Shown in pieces: positions 1 to 11,587 of a stretch of 64,000 nucleotides of DNA (positions within the stretch are counted from its first letter, which is position 1; each line of letters starts with the position of its first letter). Made by a program: the position numbers and the translations under genes. This DNA is from Portulaca oleracea (taxonomy: Eukaryota; Streptophyta; Magnoliopsida; Caryophyllales; Portulacaceae): NCBI GenBank assembly GCA_029582165.1, contig CM055882.1:16261867-16325866 (forward strand). Direction: 5' to 3'. The notes beneath the pieces were generated by a model, which was not told the DNA's origin, searched no databases, and saw nothing but the letters and a program-made list of their open reading frames with translations.

Positions 1-1499
1 ATGAGGGTATTGTTTCTTCATGCTTTCCTCGGTTTCCCATGTGGCTTCTGAGGTGTCTTGATTTGCCCATAGCACTTTGACTAAGGGAACTTCCTTTGAA
101 CGTAGTCGTTTGGTTCTTTGATCTAAAATTTGAATCAGCTGCTGCTCGAAGGTTAGATCTTAGGCTAACAGCGGGGGTTCTTCATCAAGAATATGCATCG
201 GGTCCGGTACGTATTTCCGGAGTTGGGAAACGTGAAAAACGTTATGAATCTTCCCTAAACTAGAGGGTAACTCTATCCGATATGCCACCGGATTGATCTT
301 TTCCACAATGGGGTATGGCCCGATATGGCGAGGGCTTAATTTCCCTCTGATGCTAAATCTCCGGACCCCTTTAATTGGAGAAACCTTAAGAAAACTTGGT
401 CTCCAACTTGAAATTCGAGTGGTCTTCGCCTTTTATCCGCATAGCTCTTTTGCCTACTCTGGGCGGTCTTGATGTGTTGCTGAATGACTCTGATTTTATC
501 CATGGTGTCCTGGATTACCTCCGGACCTATGACTAGTGCTTCGTCTAAGTCTCCCCAACACAACGGGGTACGACATCTTCGGCCATAAAGCGCTTCAAAA
601 GGAGCCATCCTAATGGTGGACTGATAGCTATTGTTATACGAAAACTCTATAAGCGGGAGATATCTGTCCCAATTCCCTTGAAAATTTAAAACGCACGCGC
701 GCAGCATATCCTCTACGATTTGATTCACTCTTTCAGTTTGACCGTCACTCTCCGGATGGTAGGAGCTACTAAAGTTGAGTTTAGTACCGAAAGCCTTCTG
801 TAACGCGCTCCAAAATCTCAATTGAAATCTTGTGTCTCGATCGGATACTATATCTTTTGGAATTCCGTGCAACCGGACAATCTCTTGAATGTATATATCT
901 ACCAACTTATCTACTTTCCACCCTTCATGGATAGGAATAAAATGTGCCGACTTTGTAAGGCGGTCCACAATCACCCAGATGACATTCCTTCTTGATACGG
1001 TGAGGGGCAATCCCATAATGAAATCCATAGAAATCGAATCCCATTTCCATGTGGGAACTTCCAAAGGTCTAAGTTCACCTGATGGTCGTTGATGCTCTGC
1101 TTTGACCCTTTGGCATGTTAAGCATTTATCCACATAGTTGGCTATGTCCTTCTTTATATTCGGCCACCAAAAGTTTTCCCTTAAATCTCTATACATTTTT
1201 GTACCTCCAGGGTGTACGGAATATGATGAGTTGTGACCTTCTTCCAACAGCTTAAGCCTTAAATCTCCCCTGTTGGGTACACATAACCTATTCTGAAACC
1301 TTAAGGTTCCATCCTCTTGAACCAAGAATCCAGGCATCCCCTTTACGACTAGATTATCCATGATCCTCTTAAGCTCGGGATCGTTTAACTGTTCTGTCTT
1401 AATTTCCTCAATAATGGACGGTTGTAGGGACAATGCAGCCAATCTCTTAATCACCTCCCCTTGCTTCCTCCACGTGTCGTAGTCGCAAGGGGGGAACAC
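1..1499 (-). pseudogene. Ty3/gypsy chromovirus integrase and chromodomain, decayed
   Basis: The main frame (336-1499) shows, in order, a zinc-binding H2C2 region (around WWPNIKKDIANYVDKCLTC), the integrase core starting WKWDSISMDFIMGLPL with catalytic-type segments DRDTRF and SSSYHPESDGQTER, and the start of the C-terminal domain (KSYADKRRRPLEF). A frameshift near 370 moves the reading; past it the same strand reads FHVSQLRKYVPDP and then a chromodomain-like end (VKVLWANQDTSEATWE) down to about position 1, with one in-frame stop near 170. This order is the 3' half of pol of a chromovirus, the Tekay/Del type by resemblance (inference). RT and RNase H are missing: integrase starts abruptly near 1455, next to the unrelated 5' frame. 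The 3' LTR lies beyond the window. The element cannot make its own reverse transcriptase. Confidence 0.9.
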
Positions 1500-2202
1500 T
1501 CTTGCGCTTAGTGCGACGGATCTTGGGCCCTAAGTTGGTCCAGTCGAAGTGCTTCGCTACCGGCACTACATGAGTAGACGTTCCCTCGTCGCGGTTCTTG
1601 GCGTGCCTAGGCCCTGGGCGTTCCACTTCTTGGTCCCGATCCATGCTAGGGTCATCTTCTTTCTCCCCGGCCTCTCGGGCTGTGGGCGTAGTCTCCCCAT
1701 GAGAAGGCGAACTCGGAACGATCGGGCGTCCCGTGATGAGAGGTGTAAAGTGCAACCGTACTTCATCCGCCGGTGGAGAAAACACATGCGGTGGAGTTAC
1801 TCCTGTGTTAAGAGGAGCGGGCAATGCTAGCATCTCGTATAGGTAAGGTCCTAGCTTGCTGACATGGAGGCCCAGTGATTGCGCGGTTTGCGTGATAACC
1901 GCCTCCATAGCTATTTGATTCCAAGCTCCAACGTAATTAAGGCACCACGCATGACGTCCTGGTTCTCCTCGAAGGAGCAGCTGGCGGTACCTATCCCTGA
2001 TACCGTTCCACGGGCTCTCGTGGGGAAGAGTGGCTAGTAAGCATCGGGCTTGACAATTATCATCATGGTATTCCGATTTTGGGTTTGCCGCGCAATGAAC
2101 TTCGAAAGCATCTTGCAAGACTTTGAGGTGAGCTTGAACATTCGTAGTAGGTTCCATGAACATCGCGAAAGGATTTGGGAGAGGGTTGTCGTTGGCATCC
2201 AT
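1447..2202 (-). pseudogene. Gag-position ORF of the gypsy element (251 codons)
   Basis: This frame opens with MDANDNPLPNPFAMFMEP about 700 bases past the primer-binding site, where gag belongs. I do not recognise a canonical retrotransposon Gag fold or a CCHC knuckle. The N-terminal half looks folded (Trp, Cys, Leu); the second half is acidic and basic low complexity (EKEDDPSMDRDQEVERPG). It overlaps the integrase frame by 53 bases in another register, so the deletion that removed protease, RT and RNase H probably ended here and cut off the real C-terminus. It could be a diverged Gag N-terminus or a captured host fragment. Antisense frames across 1549-1830 are shadows. Confidence 0.55.
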
Positions 2203-2899
2203 CTACATCATACATAAAGTGCAAACGCAAGGTCTTAAAAGTCTTAACAAATTAAAAAGCTTGATAACGTAAATAAAAGAAACAAAACACATGGCAAGGT
2301 TCGAGTCTCAACCAAGTTAACCCCTTATGAGCAATCAAAGAAGCTCTTGTTCAATTTTTTTTCAACAATTTCTTGTACCCCTTAAATCACGTCATTTTGG
2401 ACGTCCTTACAGATTTCATCCATACTAAGCTCAAGTACTCATTTCACCCTACACCAATCCCACTTGGGACTTGTATTATAACCTTTCCTTTAACAACTAC
2501 GAACCTTTAAAAGGTACTTTAACATGCTTCATTATTCCCCAATATACTTATCAAGCTTTACTTGTATAAACCATTAGACTCAACTCAATTTCACTTAAAT
2601 TCTCCTTAAGATTTGACTAGGGTTTTCTAAAATCCTGGGGAAATTTCGGCAGCACTTCCCCTATAAATAGAGCTATCCCCAAATTTACATAACTTGTATA
2701 CCTGCAAGGAAAACAATTCATACTCTATACAACACCTAGAGCTTCATGCTCTTCAACACCTCCCACATAAACACAAATCTTCCCAAACTGACCATAAGAG
2801 ATACACATTTCACACGTACCTAACTTTTCTTCTCAAGTCTAAAGCATAATACTCAATATCTTAGGGAATTCTACAACCCCACATTCCACTTATAACCTC
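2203..2899 (-). other. 5' untranslated leader of the gypsy element
   Basis: About 700 bases between the primer-binding site and the first ORF of the minus-strand gypsy element. It is AT-rich, with no long reading frame and no recognised motif. A leader of this size is usual for gypsy elements. Confidence 0.6.
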
Positions 2900-2911
2900 G
2901 CTCTGATACCA
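2900..2911 (-). other. Primer-binding site (initiator Met-tRNA type)
   Basis: On the minus strand this reads TGGTATCAGAGC, the complement of the 3' end of plant initiator Met-tRNA used by most plant LTR retrotransposons. It lies 4 bases inside the adjacent LTR, which fixes element orientation and the inner LTR edge. Confidence 0.9.
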
Positions 2912-2915
2912 CAAC

Positions 2916-3297
2916 TGTAACACCCCAACCTTTAACCACAAGATGAAATCACTAATTAAAGGTTTAAATCAAAAGATACCTTTTTGTATTCATAACCCAA
3001 ATAAATTAAGGTTTGGATAACAAAATACAAATGTTAAGGAGTAAAATGATTAAACCCCTTTTTGGTTAAAGAATTTAACGTAAACGATAAAACCCGAAAT
3101 AGTTTAACTTATCGGGTGAATAAAGTAATTCAAAGATTTTTAAACCGATAACTCAACACCTTTTGCCATCTCCTGCTCGAGACTTGTCACCGCTACATAA
3201 ATAAATTAGAAAAAAAAACGCAAAATTTTAGAACGTAATTTAGTTAATTACGACAGCTAGTACATTAATTAATACAGTTTTAGGGCGGGTTGTTACA
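2916..3297 (-). repeat. 5' LTR of the gypsy element (382 bp)
   Basis: Bounded by TGTAACACCCC on the left and GGGTTGTTACA on the right, giving the TG...CA ends and the TGTAAC/GTTACA terminal inverted repeat typical of gypsy LTRs. The primer site abuts its left edge, so on the minus strand this is the 5' LTR. The partner LTR and target duplication lie beyond the left edge of the window. Confidence 0.88.
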
Positions 3298-3305
3298 GTG
3301 AACCT

Positions 3306-3317
3306 GCTCTGATACCA
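3306..3317 (-). other. Primer-binding site of an older LTR element
   Basis: A second TGGTATCAGAGC on the minus strand, 8 bases outside the gypsy LTR and two bases inside a different LTR that begins at 3320. The gypsy element is therefore inserted just downstream of the primer site of an earlier element. Confidence 0.85.
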
Positions 3318-3319
3318 CT

Positions 3320-4100
3320 TGTTGGAGCCCAAGAGAGGGGTAAAGTTCACAATTAAGATCTACACACTAGGTAAGGACCTTAGAGCCAATTCCTTGGTTT
3401 CAAACCAAGGATCAAAACACAATGTAACTAAAATACCTCATTAGATTTATAGCAATCAAAGAACAAGTTACACTTACAAAACAAAACAAGAAGTAACAGC
3501 CCGAAGGCAGTTACTGATAGGATCACTGACCAAGACTGAATGTCTTTGAGTCAGCTACAGATAAGGATCGTTGTAGGAAAAACCCTAGCGACGATTTGGA
3601 ACATGATGGATTACATTGAAGCACAAACTCACACAGCCTTAGTCCGTCAAGGCTCTGCTACACACCATCTCTCTACCACATGTGGACACAACGAATGCTC
3701 ACCAAGTTCCTTGGCTATACCTTCACCAGAGGTCCTTTATTGGCTACCTTCACCATCGAACCATTGGTTACACTCGGAGAAATCCCACCAGATTTCTTAC
3801 TCCGCGATTACTTCCGTGGAATCGCCTATTTTCTCAATTCTTCTATCGTCCTTTTTATAGAGGCCTTTTGATGCTTGGACTTGAGTCTTTCCAATGGTAG
3901 CTTGCCTTATGTGTTGATTTCTTCCCTTTTGTTGCTACAATAATCATGATTGATTTCCCTTGATTTGTTTCCTTTTTGTATCTACAAGAATCATTGCCAT
4001 AATAAGAATACATAATATATAATCAAAATATATATATTATATACACATAATCTAAGCACATAATCAGAATATATAATCATATTTTAAAATATAAGGCAAC
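3320..4100 (-). repeat. LTR of the older element (outer edge not resolved)
   Basis: Starts with TGTTGGAGCCC next to a primer site, the usual inner end of a plant LTR in minus orientation. A TATA-like CTATAAAAAG lies at 3851-3860 on the minus strand, which fits a U3/R boundary with transcription toward the primer site. The outer edge is not clear; the estimate is where AT-rich U3-like sequence gives way to other repeats. Plus-strand frames at 3540-3900 are low-complexity readings of the R/U5 region, not genes. Confidence 0.6.
3851..3860 (-). promoter_or_regulatory. TATA-like element of the LTR
   Basis: CTATAAAAAG on the minus strand inside the LTR, correctly oriented to transcribe toward the adjacent primer-binding site. 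Position and sequence only; no expression evidence. Confidence 0.5.
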
Positions 4101-4185
4101 TTCCCTTTTCCGGATTTGGCTTTCATCAAAACCTATGGTCCTTCGCGGATGCGCGGTGAAGGACCTTGACCCTGCCTTCAATAAT

Positions 4186-4251
4186 ACATGCATGCATGCA
4201 TACATACATACATACATACATACATACATACATACATACATACATACATAC
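4186..4251. repeat. (TACA)n microsatellite with a short CATG run
   Basis: About thirteen perfect TACA units preceded by CATG units. It abuts the left end of a hairpin MITE. The 69-codon minus-strand frame across it only reads the repeat. Confidence 0.97.
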
Positions 4252-4266
4252 ACATGTATATATATC

Positions 4267-4481
4267 TATGAGAATGACATTTTGGTGAGAAGGTGAAAAT
4301 CGATGGACATCAAGTATCGCAGAGATGGACATCATATATCGCAGAGATGGACATCAAGTTTGCATGGATAGTTACTATCCATGCAAACTTGATGTCCATC
4401 TCTGCGATATATGATGTCCATCTCTGCGATACTTGATGTCCATCAATTCTCACCAAAATGTCATTTTCATATTATCTGTTC

Positions 4482-4483
<2 letters not shown>
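4267..4483. mobile_element. Hairpin MITE, copy A
   Basis: A long inverted repeat centred at 4373 with arms of about 105 bases, built from repeats of ATGGACATCAAG/TATCGCAGAG and their complements. The right end reads ATCTGTTCCC, matching the right end of a second copy at 44369-44598. The matching GGGAACA left end is missing here, probably eroded into the neighbouring microsatellite, so the target duplication cannot be read. Non-coding. By comparison with copy B it is probably a hAT-type MITE. Confidence 0.85.

Positions 4484-4546
<63 letters not shown>
4484..4546. repeat. (AT)n microsatellite
   Basis: About 31 uninterrupted AT units directly after the MITE. Confidence 0.98.
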
Positions 4547-4548
<2 letters not shown>

Positions 4549-5852
4549 GAGACCTACCCTTTAAAACCTAATCTTCATAAGCCAATGTGATTCATGAACT
4601 AAGAAACAAAAATTTCTATACAATTCATATATTTCCTAGAGTTTGCATCAATATATCTATTATGTATGCTTTTTATAGTTCTTATGATTTCTTGCACCCT
4701 CAATAGCACCAAAAAGATTGGGAATTGAAGACAAGTTGATGCAACATTTCTCACCGCTTTGCACTTTCTGCTCTTACTTCAAATACGAACCCAATCATCC
4801 AAAGAAGGAAGGGCTATTGACCCTAAGGAATAATCCAAGAAGCAAATTGACCATAAAGCTGGATTAGGAGGATAACGATGTTTTAAATTGTAAAATATGT
4901 GGGGATCAAAAAGGCTGAAGTGGTCTGACTTTTTCTAATTTAACTTTTTTCCAATCACTTGCCTGAGTTGCCCTGAAAATTTTATGTCAAAACATTGTTA
5001 TGGTTTATTCAAGTTGTAACCATGGTTTGGCACTAAGTAAAACCATGGATTATTAAAGTTGTAGTCATGGTTTAATACTAAGTGCATCCATGAATTACTC
5101 AACCACGACATAATTTCAACCAAGATGGTGCTCCCCTCCATATCCATTTTCAGTCATGGCCCTCCACTGAGTTATTTTTATCAATAAATCAAATAAAGAA
5201 AACAAGCTTCATTACTATTTTCAACCACTAAGGATTTAAAGGAGAGAATCAAGAATGAAAAAATTAACTAAACAAAGGAATTAAGCTACGTATATTGTTC
5301 GTACCTTACCTAAACTCACTTACTTGAGTTCAAATAAAGCATAAATATTACTTTATGCAGTTAATTTATGTTTTACATGTTTTGTTCACAATAATATGGT
5401 CCCGCTCATAACATCTTATATCAAAATGCTTAATTTACTTCACAACCTGGTCACTATCTATATATACCAGTTAACTTCGTTCGAATTACTTGATCGATTT
5501 GGGTATGCACGCATGAAGGTTAAGTCAGATGATCACAATTAGGGAACCATTCAGATATTAATGATTATGCAAAGTGTATTTAGCTAATTTTTCTTCTCCA
5601 TGTTTCAAACGAAAATTAATTATTATACTTGTTTTAACTATCTAAGGGCATGTGTACAGTGTTTCGACTCATTTGCAAAAATACTTTTTGTTTTGTTTTA
5701 GGTGGTGCTTCTAGTGCTGGTAAGCCGAACACATGTAAGAAGTTTGATTAGGTTGGAAATCTAGAAGATCCTTTTATTTTGATGAAGTCATCTTCTATGT
5801 TGATGTATATTTTACTATGGTTTGATGTACTTATGAACCTTGGGAAGTGGAT
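4547..5852. other. Single-copy-looking sequence up to the copia element
   Basis: No complete gene is visible. Two short stretches look exon-like on the plus strand: an open run at 4688-4866, and a piece after a TTTTAG acceptor-like site at about 5701-5750 that ends in TAG and is followed by 3'UTR-like sequence. The copia element then interrupts at GTAAT. Confidence 0.4.
4688..4866 (+). pseudogene. Possible exon remnant, unknown family
   Basis: An open run just under 60 codons ending in TAG, with a protein-like composition (KRLGIEDKLMQHFSPLC, then CSYFKYEPNHPKKEG). There is no start Met in context and I do not recognise the family. It may be a leftover exon of a gene whose 3' side was disrupted by the copia insertion at 5858, or chance. 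Confidence 0.25.
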
Positions 5853-5857
5853 GTAAT

Positions 5858-6696
5858 TGTTAGGTTTTAGGTTATCTATTTCCTAAACAGATACAGATTA
5901 ATTGGCGGAATATTCATATCGGTTATAAACAATTAATCATAACAACTGCAAAGGCTTTAGTAATTATACCTGAATGCTTATCTGGCTAATGAAGGGGTTG
6001 ACCTTCGAGATTTCAATGTTGAAATCCTCTACTGAAAGTCCACGCAGCACTCCAGGAACCCGATTACTAGATCGAGACGAATCTCAATCTAAGATGTATG
6101 TATTTGGTATATGAGAATGTTCCCAGAAACAGAGAATGTTTCCGGAAACAAGAACTGCGAACTAAAAGAGAGAGGAACTCGGGAAATCACCCTGGTATCT
6201 CTCTAAGAGTCTCACGTAGTTGGTGTAGAATAATCTCTCACAGAGACCCCTTTATATAGTGTTTAGAAAACCTAGGGAAACGGTTCAAAACCCTAAAGGG
6301 CCGACTTAAAGTAACGACGCGCTTCTCAGGCTCAACACGGTCCGTGTTGGACTCCACAAGGTCCATTAACTCGGCCCATGGACACCACGGACAGTGGTGT
6401 CTCAACACGGACCGTGGTGTCTCAACACGGACCGTGTTGAACCCAATTTGGTCCGTGTTAGGCTGATTTCTCACATAAATCAGTTTCCATCTTTTCTAAA
6501 CGTGATACAATATCACTTAGGTTACATACATTGTTACAGGGCACTGACTTGTGTGACCTAGTAGGACCAAATAATATAGTTGTAATTTAAACATACTCAA
6601 TTACTAATTATAGAGGTCTCTAGCAAGACATTTAATTACTATATTATTTTGGTTTAATCTCCGTGTATATCGAACATTGTCGGGACATTCCCAACA
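5858..6696 (-). repeat. 3' LTR of copia copy 1 (839 bp)
   Basis: Begins TGTTAGGTTTTAGG and ends ACATTCCCAACA. It contains several copies of a palindrome of the form AACACGGTCCGTGTT at about 6335-6465. The polypurine tract abuts its right edge. Confidence 0.92.
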
Positions 6697-6710
6697 ATCT
6701 CCCACTTGTC

Positions 6711-9700
6711 CCACAAGTGTTCGGTTCCTTAAATTCCCTTGTCACTTACTGTCTCATGCTCGGATAAGGTAAGCTGAAGTCATCCTTATGTAAGACCCGA
6801 ACGTTCCTCGATCTCCGAGTTTAGACTTTGAAAAAACAGATGATCAACTATTGATTCCACTGAGCTCGGCCAAGCATTTTCAGTCCAATCTTACCGAGTG
6901 GCCAATAAGACAACTGTCCCTAATAGGGAGGACAATGCCATCTTGTTCAGACACACATTCTCACATGATCCAACTGTAACCCAGACACCGCCTTTATAGT
7001 CTACTATTACGAAAGGCGTTTGATGCGCTCCAAAGTTACAATAGACTATGTAGTATATGTACTGAACTCAGGATTTAGGAATTTTGAGTAGTGAGAGCTC
7101 ATATGACATTCACAACTTAAAGAGCTCCCACTGCGGGTCAATTCGGTAGTTGTTCTCAACAATACCCATGTGATTGATTTATGATGTCATCACATCACTA
7201 TGATCACTAAACTTGATCATCACCTCAAACCTACATGCTAATTGTGTTGATATTATCACTGTTCTTACGTGATAATACAATTAGGAACCAGGTCGACTGT
7301 CGACCAAGACTAGCGTTATCAAGTTCACTAATGGGGTTTCAGAAATCGGACCTCATCCAATTTCCCATTTTGAATGCGCTAACCTTTTTGGACATTTACA
7401 TAATTCTAAACCACAATTAATGTAAATTTTGGAATCTTATTCTTAATGATGAATCAACAAGGTCATAATTCATGAACAATTCAAGTTTGACTTGTTAATA
7501 TTCCGGAATGTGTTCAATACCTATTTCCCATGCATGACTATCATGCTATAACTACAACATGGGTTTAGTACATAATACTTGCAATGAACCTCGCACATAT
7601 ATATACAATCTCATTAATGAGCTTTCATACAACGAGATATTTTCGGAACTCATGTTTGGATTCATAGTGAGCTTCAGTTCCTTTGCTTGAGTGATGGCTC
7701 CTATCAACAAGGCTCCATTTCTCTTGCAAGCCTAGAAACATCACCCAGTTCTGAAAGGAACTTCACAATCCTAACAGTTTCTGTCACAACTTCTAAAGTC
7801 GTGCCATGCTTGTCTTATTTGCAGAATTAAACGCATGTCATGTTAGGAACATCTTCCAGCTCACCTCAATACCACTCAGACAGTTCATATAATTTCTTTG
7901 ACCTTTCAGAGAATCATATCCCCTGACATAAGTGTAGCATCAGTACATTTCTCTATATTTGGCTTTTATCAACCACTTTAGACTTAGGACACATCCTTAG
8001 TTTTACTTATACATATACAATGTATATATGTTATGTTGGGCTTTGACCATCTCGTGGCATACATTATTCTCACGCCTGAAGCATGAGCTATATGTCTCAT
8101 CCCTTTTAGATCCTCTAATTGTTTTGAGACAATCAGATTTTCTAAAGATATTCCATGATTTATGGAAATTAATCTATTCTCGAAGTGGGTTGAACTATTC
8201 AACACCTAGTCAATTTTGATTCAAACAATCAAAATGTTTAATCTATCATTATAGATCTTTTCTACAAGAAAATTCTTAGCCCCACTAATCCTTCACTTTG
8301 AAAATTATTCCCAAGTCAACCTCGGTAGACGCAACATGGAGATCTTCCTCTCAGTAGGCAGTATGTCAATCACATACAATATCAGAAAATGCATTGCTCC
8401 CAATGAACTTCTTGTAAACACAATATTATCTTTTGCACTTCCCAGTATATCAAACCTTTTTGATATCCTGGTCAAGAAGGTCAATGATTCCAACTCCTAG
8501 AAGCTTCCTTAAGACCACATATGGTCTCTTGAAGTTTACAAGTACTCCAACAAAAGACTATTGAGTTGTGTCAAGTACACACCTTTCTTCCAAAACTAAT
8601 TTTGAAGTCAGTCTTGATGTCTATTTTAATGAACCCATGTTTTGCCTTAAACCCTCCTATGCCTGATGGCTCATACCTTCAGACAAATCAACCGAGTTCT
8701 AAACTTGGTTGCATACATGGAGTCCATTTTAGACTTGGTTGCATGGAATCTTGATTTACTTAAAGCTTCTTTGATGTAGGTAGAGTTATTACTTTCTAAA
8801 AGTAACATCTCACGTTTATCCATAGAAGATCGATATCTTTGTGGCTGACAGACTTGTTTATCTTACCTTGTTTGGAGTAATGTTTATGACACCTTCTCCT
8901 CAACGTTTTGAGGAATTTCAACTGCCTCAACCTTGTTCTTAATTTCCCGACCAATAGGAAAATTTTGAACTAGGATCAAGTAGCGGAGTTTTAGGTGATG
9001 ATTATAGTATTTTGTGTCTCTTAAACTTCGGTAAGTTCAAAACTCTCCCACTCTTTCTTTTAGAGAATAACATATTCTCTAAGAAGAAAGCATTTTGAGA
9101 CACAAACACTTTTGTCTACGACAATTTGCAGAAGTGATACTTATAATAGATAGTTACAAGTTTTATGTTTGAACATGAGTTATTCCTTTTAAACCTTTTG
9201 GTTTCGATGTGTTGGGTGTGTTTATCCGAGATCCTCTCTCTCTCTCTAATTGAGAGTAAGAAATACTTATAATGAGAACATAGAATCACCTACAAATTTC
9301 TCTCATAAGTCTTGAGGAAATGGATAAACAATCAGCTCTTCATAACGAACTACAACTAATTGCATGTTCCTATTTGTTGGTTGACTCTCATCCTTCAAAG
9401 CACATCTACTTTGCTGTAGATCCTGCACATTTACATAAATGCGAGTTTCACAGCCGGTATCTGACACTCAAAGTGGGTTTAATAAGGGTAGTGTGTATCA
9501 TATATGCATTTTCCTAGAATTGAAATCATATCTCAAGTCTTCCTTATAGTTATTCACGCTCCCAGAGTCATACATGATCTGGTTGTTAACCGGTTGCTGT
9601 CATTGGTTGGGTATGTACAACTGTTTGTCCTTACCTTTCCTTTGACTTCTTGTCTTTGATAGATTTCTTAAATCTTATTTTCCCTTTCACTAAAAGACTA

Positions 9701-10900
9701 TCTTTGGTTGCCAACGTTTTTTACTAAAGGGGGATCTGAGGTTTCACATGTTTCAAAATAGTCAAATTATTTTAGAACATGAGCGCCATCAATTGGTCTT
9801 TATCTAGCTTAACTGAGACTATCTGGTTATAGGTTTCATATTTATCAACTCTAACTAGTTCGATGAACTTGATTTTGAGTTGGTAATATTGAAATCCTTC
9901 CTCTAACCTTCAAACATTTTGAAGTTAAAGTTGTATGAATACTATGACATTACATGTATTCATTTGGCTTGATTGACCTCTTAATATTGATGCCTAGCTC
10001 AATGTTATATCAAAGACATGTTCCTTTTATTTGTCTTCAAGACAATCTTGTGATGGCGTTGCCAATTAAGGAACTAGTGTTAATTGTTTTACTCTTTCTC
10101 AAGGAGAAAACAATATTTTATTAGTTGTGGATGTTTGAGTGAAAAGACATAAATAATTCTACGAGACAAGTTGGTTCATTTAAGTTATTATTCTTTAAAA
10201 AAAAATTAAACTAATTTTAATTTCAAATCAAAACACTTTATCAACTCTCATTTAGTGTTTTAATTTACCAAGACCCACAAGACTCATGGGCTCAAGTGGA
10301 CTTTGGCCCAACAAAATTCGATCTCATGTTATCTTTGGTGGATCATCTTATTATCGATCATTCAAAATGACTCTTGGCAAGAAATTTATATCGAATACAA
10401 TATTTCTCTTCCTCTACTCTTGGCCCAAAACTATTTTGATAGCCAATTTGAATTGACCTAGCTCCCACCCTACTTATTAATGATGGACAACTAATTCGCT
10501 TTGGCTTTCTTTATTTATCCATCTAAGTGGTGTTTCGATAGGTTGAGCAATAATTCAATTTTGAGAGTAGGTTTTATTATCCTAAGCATGCAATTCTAGG
10601 TGAACTCTTTCGAAAAGCATAAAAGGCATAATAAGACAACATGCTATAACAAACTTAAAGCATAAATAAAACCCCTAGTATGGCCACCTAGACTTAATCA
10701 AATTAATTTTAACTAAGCATTGACAGTCTTTAAGAAACTCTTCTTGGATTTTGCAACTTCCTTGGACAGACTCCCACTCGAATCAACACCTCCATTGCTG
10801 TTGGGCTCCCACTTAACTTGATGTATCCAATTACAACAAATTTACAAAGTGAACCTCACAATTGAGGCATTACATGAATTAAAAATAAACTTAACTGGAA
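6711..10900 (-). pseudogene. Decayed copia gag-pol of copy 1
   Basis: In minus-strand order, a very degraded gag/protease region covers about 10860-9170, then RT and RNase H about 8950-7750, then a 3' untranslated stretch to the polypurine tract. RT is recognisable as fragments: SSMDKREML-like and MDSMYATKF-like N-terminal pieces at about 8830-8710, GAMHFLILYVID at 8365-8400, and MKD-type pieces after it. The catalytic YVDD reads YVID (8365-8376). The integrase core found in copy 2 at about 41240-42230 is deleted here. No frame longer than about 75 codons survives, so this is not a functional gene. Confidence 0.8.
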
Positions 10901-11587
10901 ATTTAAATTTAAAATTAATTCAACGACGGCACGCATGCCGTATTTCACCCAACCCGATACGCAGACCAGTAAAACCGACTATCTATGGTCATACTAGAAG
11001 CACATGCAAACATGTAATATTGCAATAATTATATCAAATATAACACATGCTTAAATAACAAATTATAAAGGCATATATAATTGCAACACAACATATATAA
11101 GGAAACAAATACTAAATAAGGTTTCTTAAAAGGTTTGCATGATTATTAAAATAAACAAAATTCCAAATTTTATCTTAGTTACCTAAACATATTTAGGGTT
11201 TTATACCTATACACACAAAATACTCGATTTTCCTAAAATCAAGAAATCTAAAAGATACTATATCTTTTAAAGATATTGTAAGTTTTCTAAACTTTACAAA
11301 CTAATAGATTTTAGGGAGATTGGATTCTAATAATACGAACTTTTGGCCATATAAGACTTAATAATACGAACTTTCGATTATGTTCTGAATAATATGAACT
11401 TTGACCCCCTGTTGCCCCCAGTAACACGCCACCGAGTTAAGATTAACTTAACTCGGTGACGATCCTAACTGGCGGCGGAGGGATGAGTTTAGTCAATTTT
11501 GACTTGCACAGTCAGCATTATTTGTCCACCTCAACACCCCCCTCTTTCTCTCTCCTCTTTCTACATTTCCCCCAATTTTTTCAGCAG

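Noticed and set aside
3540..3900. Three overlapping plus-strand frames of 63-106 codons
   Set aside because: They lie within an LTR oriented on the other strand and have no recognisable domain.
4126..4335. 69-codon frame with repeated Tyr-Val-Cys-Met
   Set aside because: Translation of the TACA microsatellite.
7235..7420. 61-codon frame conserved nearly unchanged at 38332-38517
   Set aside because: It is antisense to the 3' untranslated tail of the copia family; conservation reflects the recent spread of the element, not a gene.
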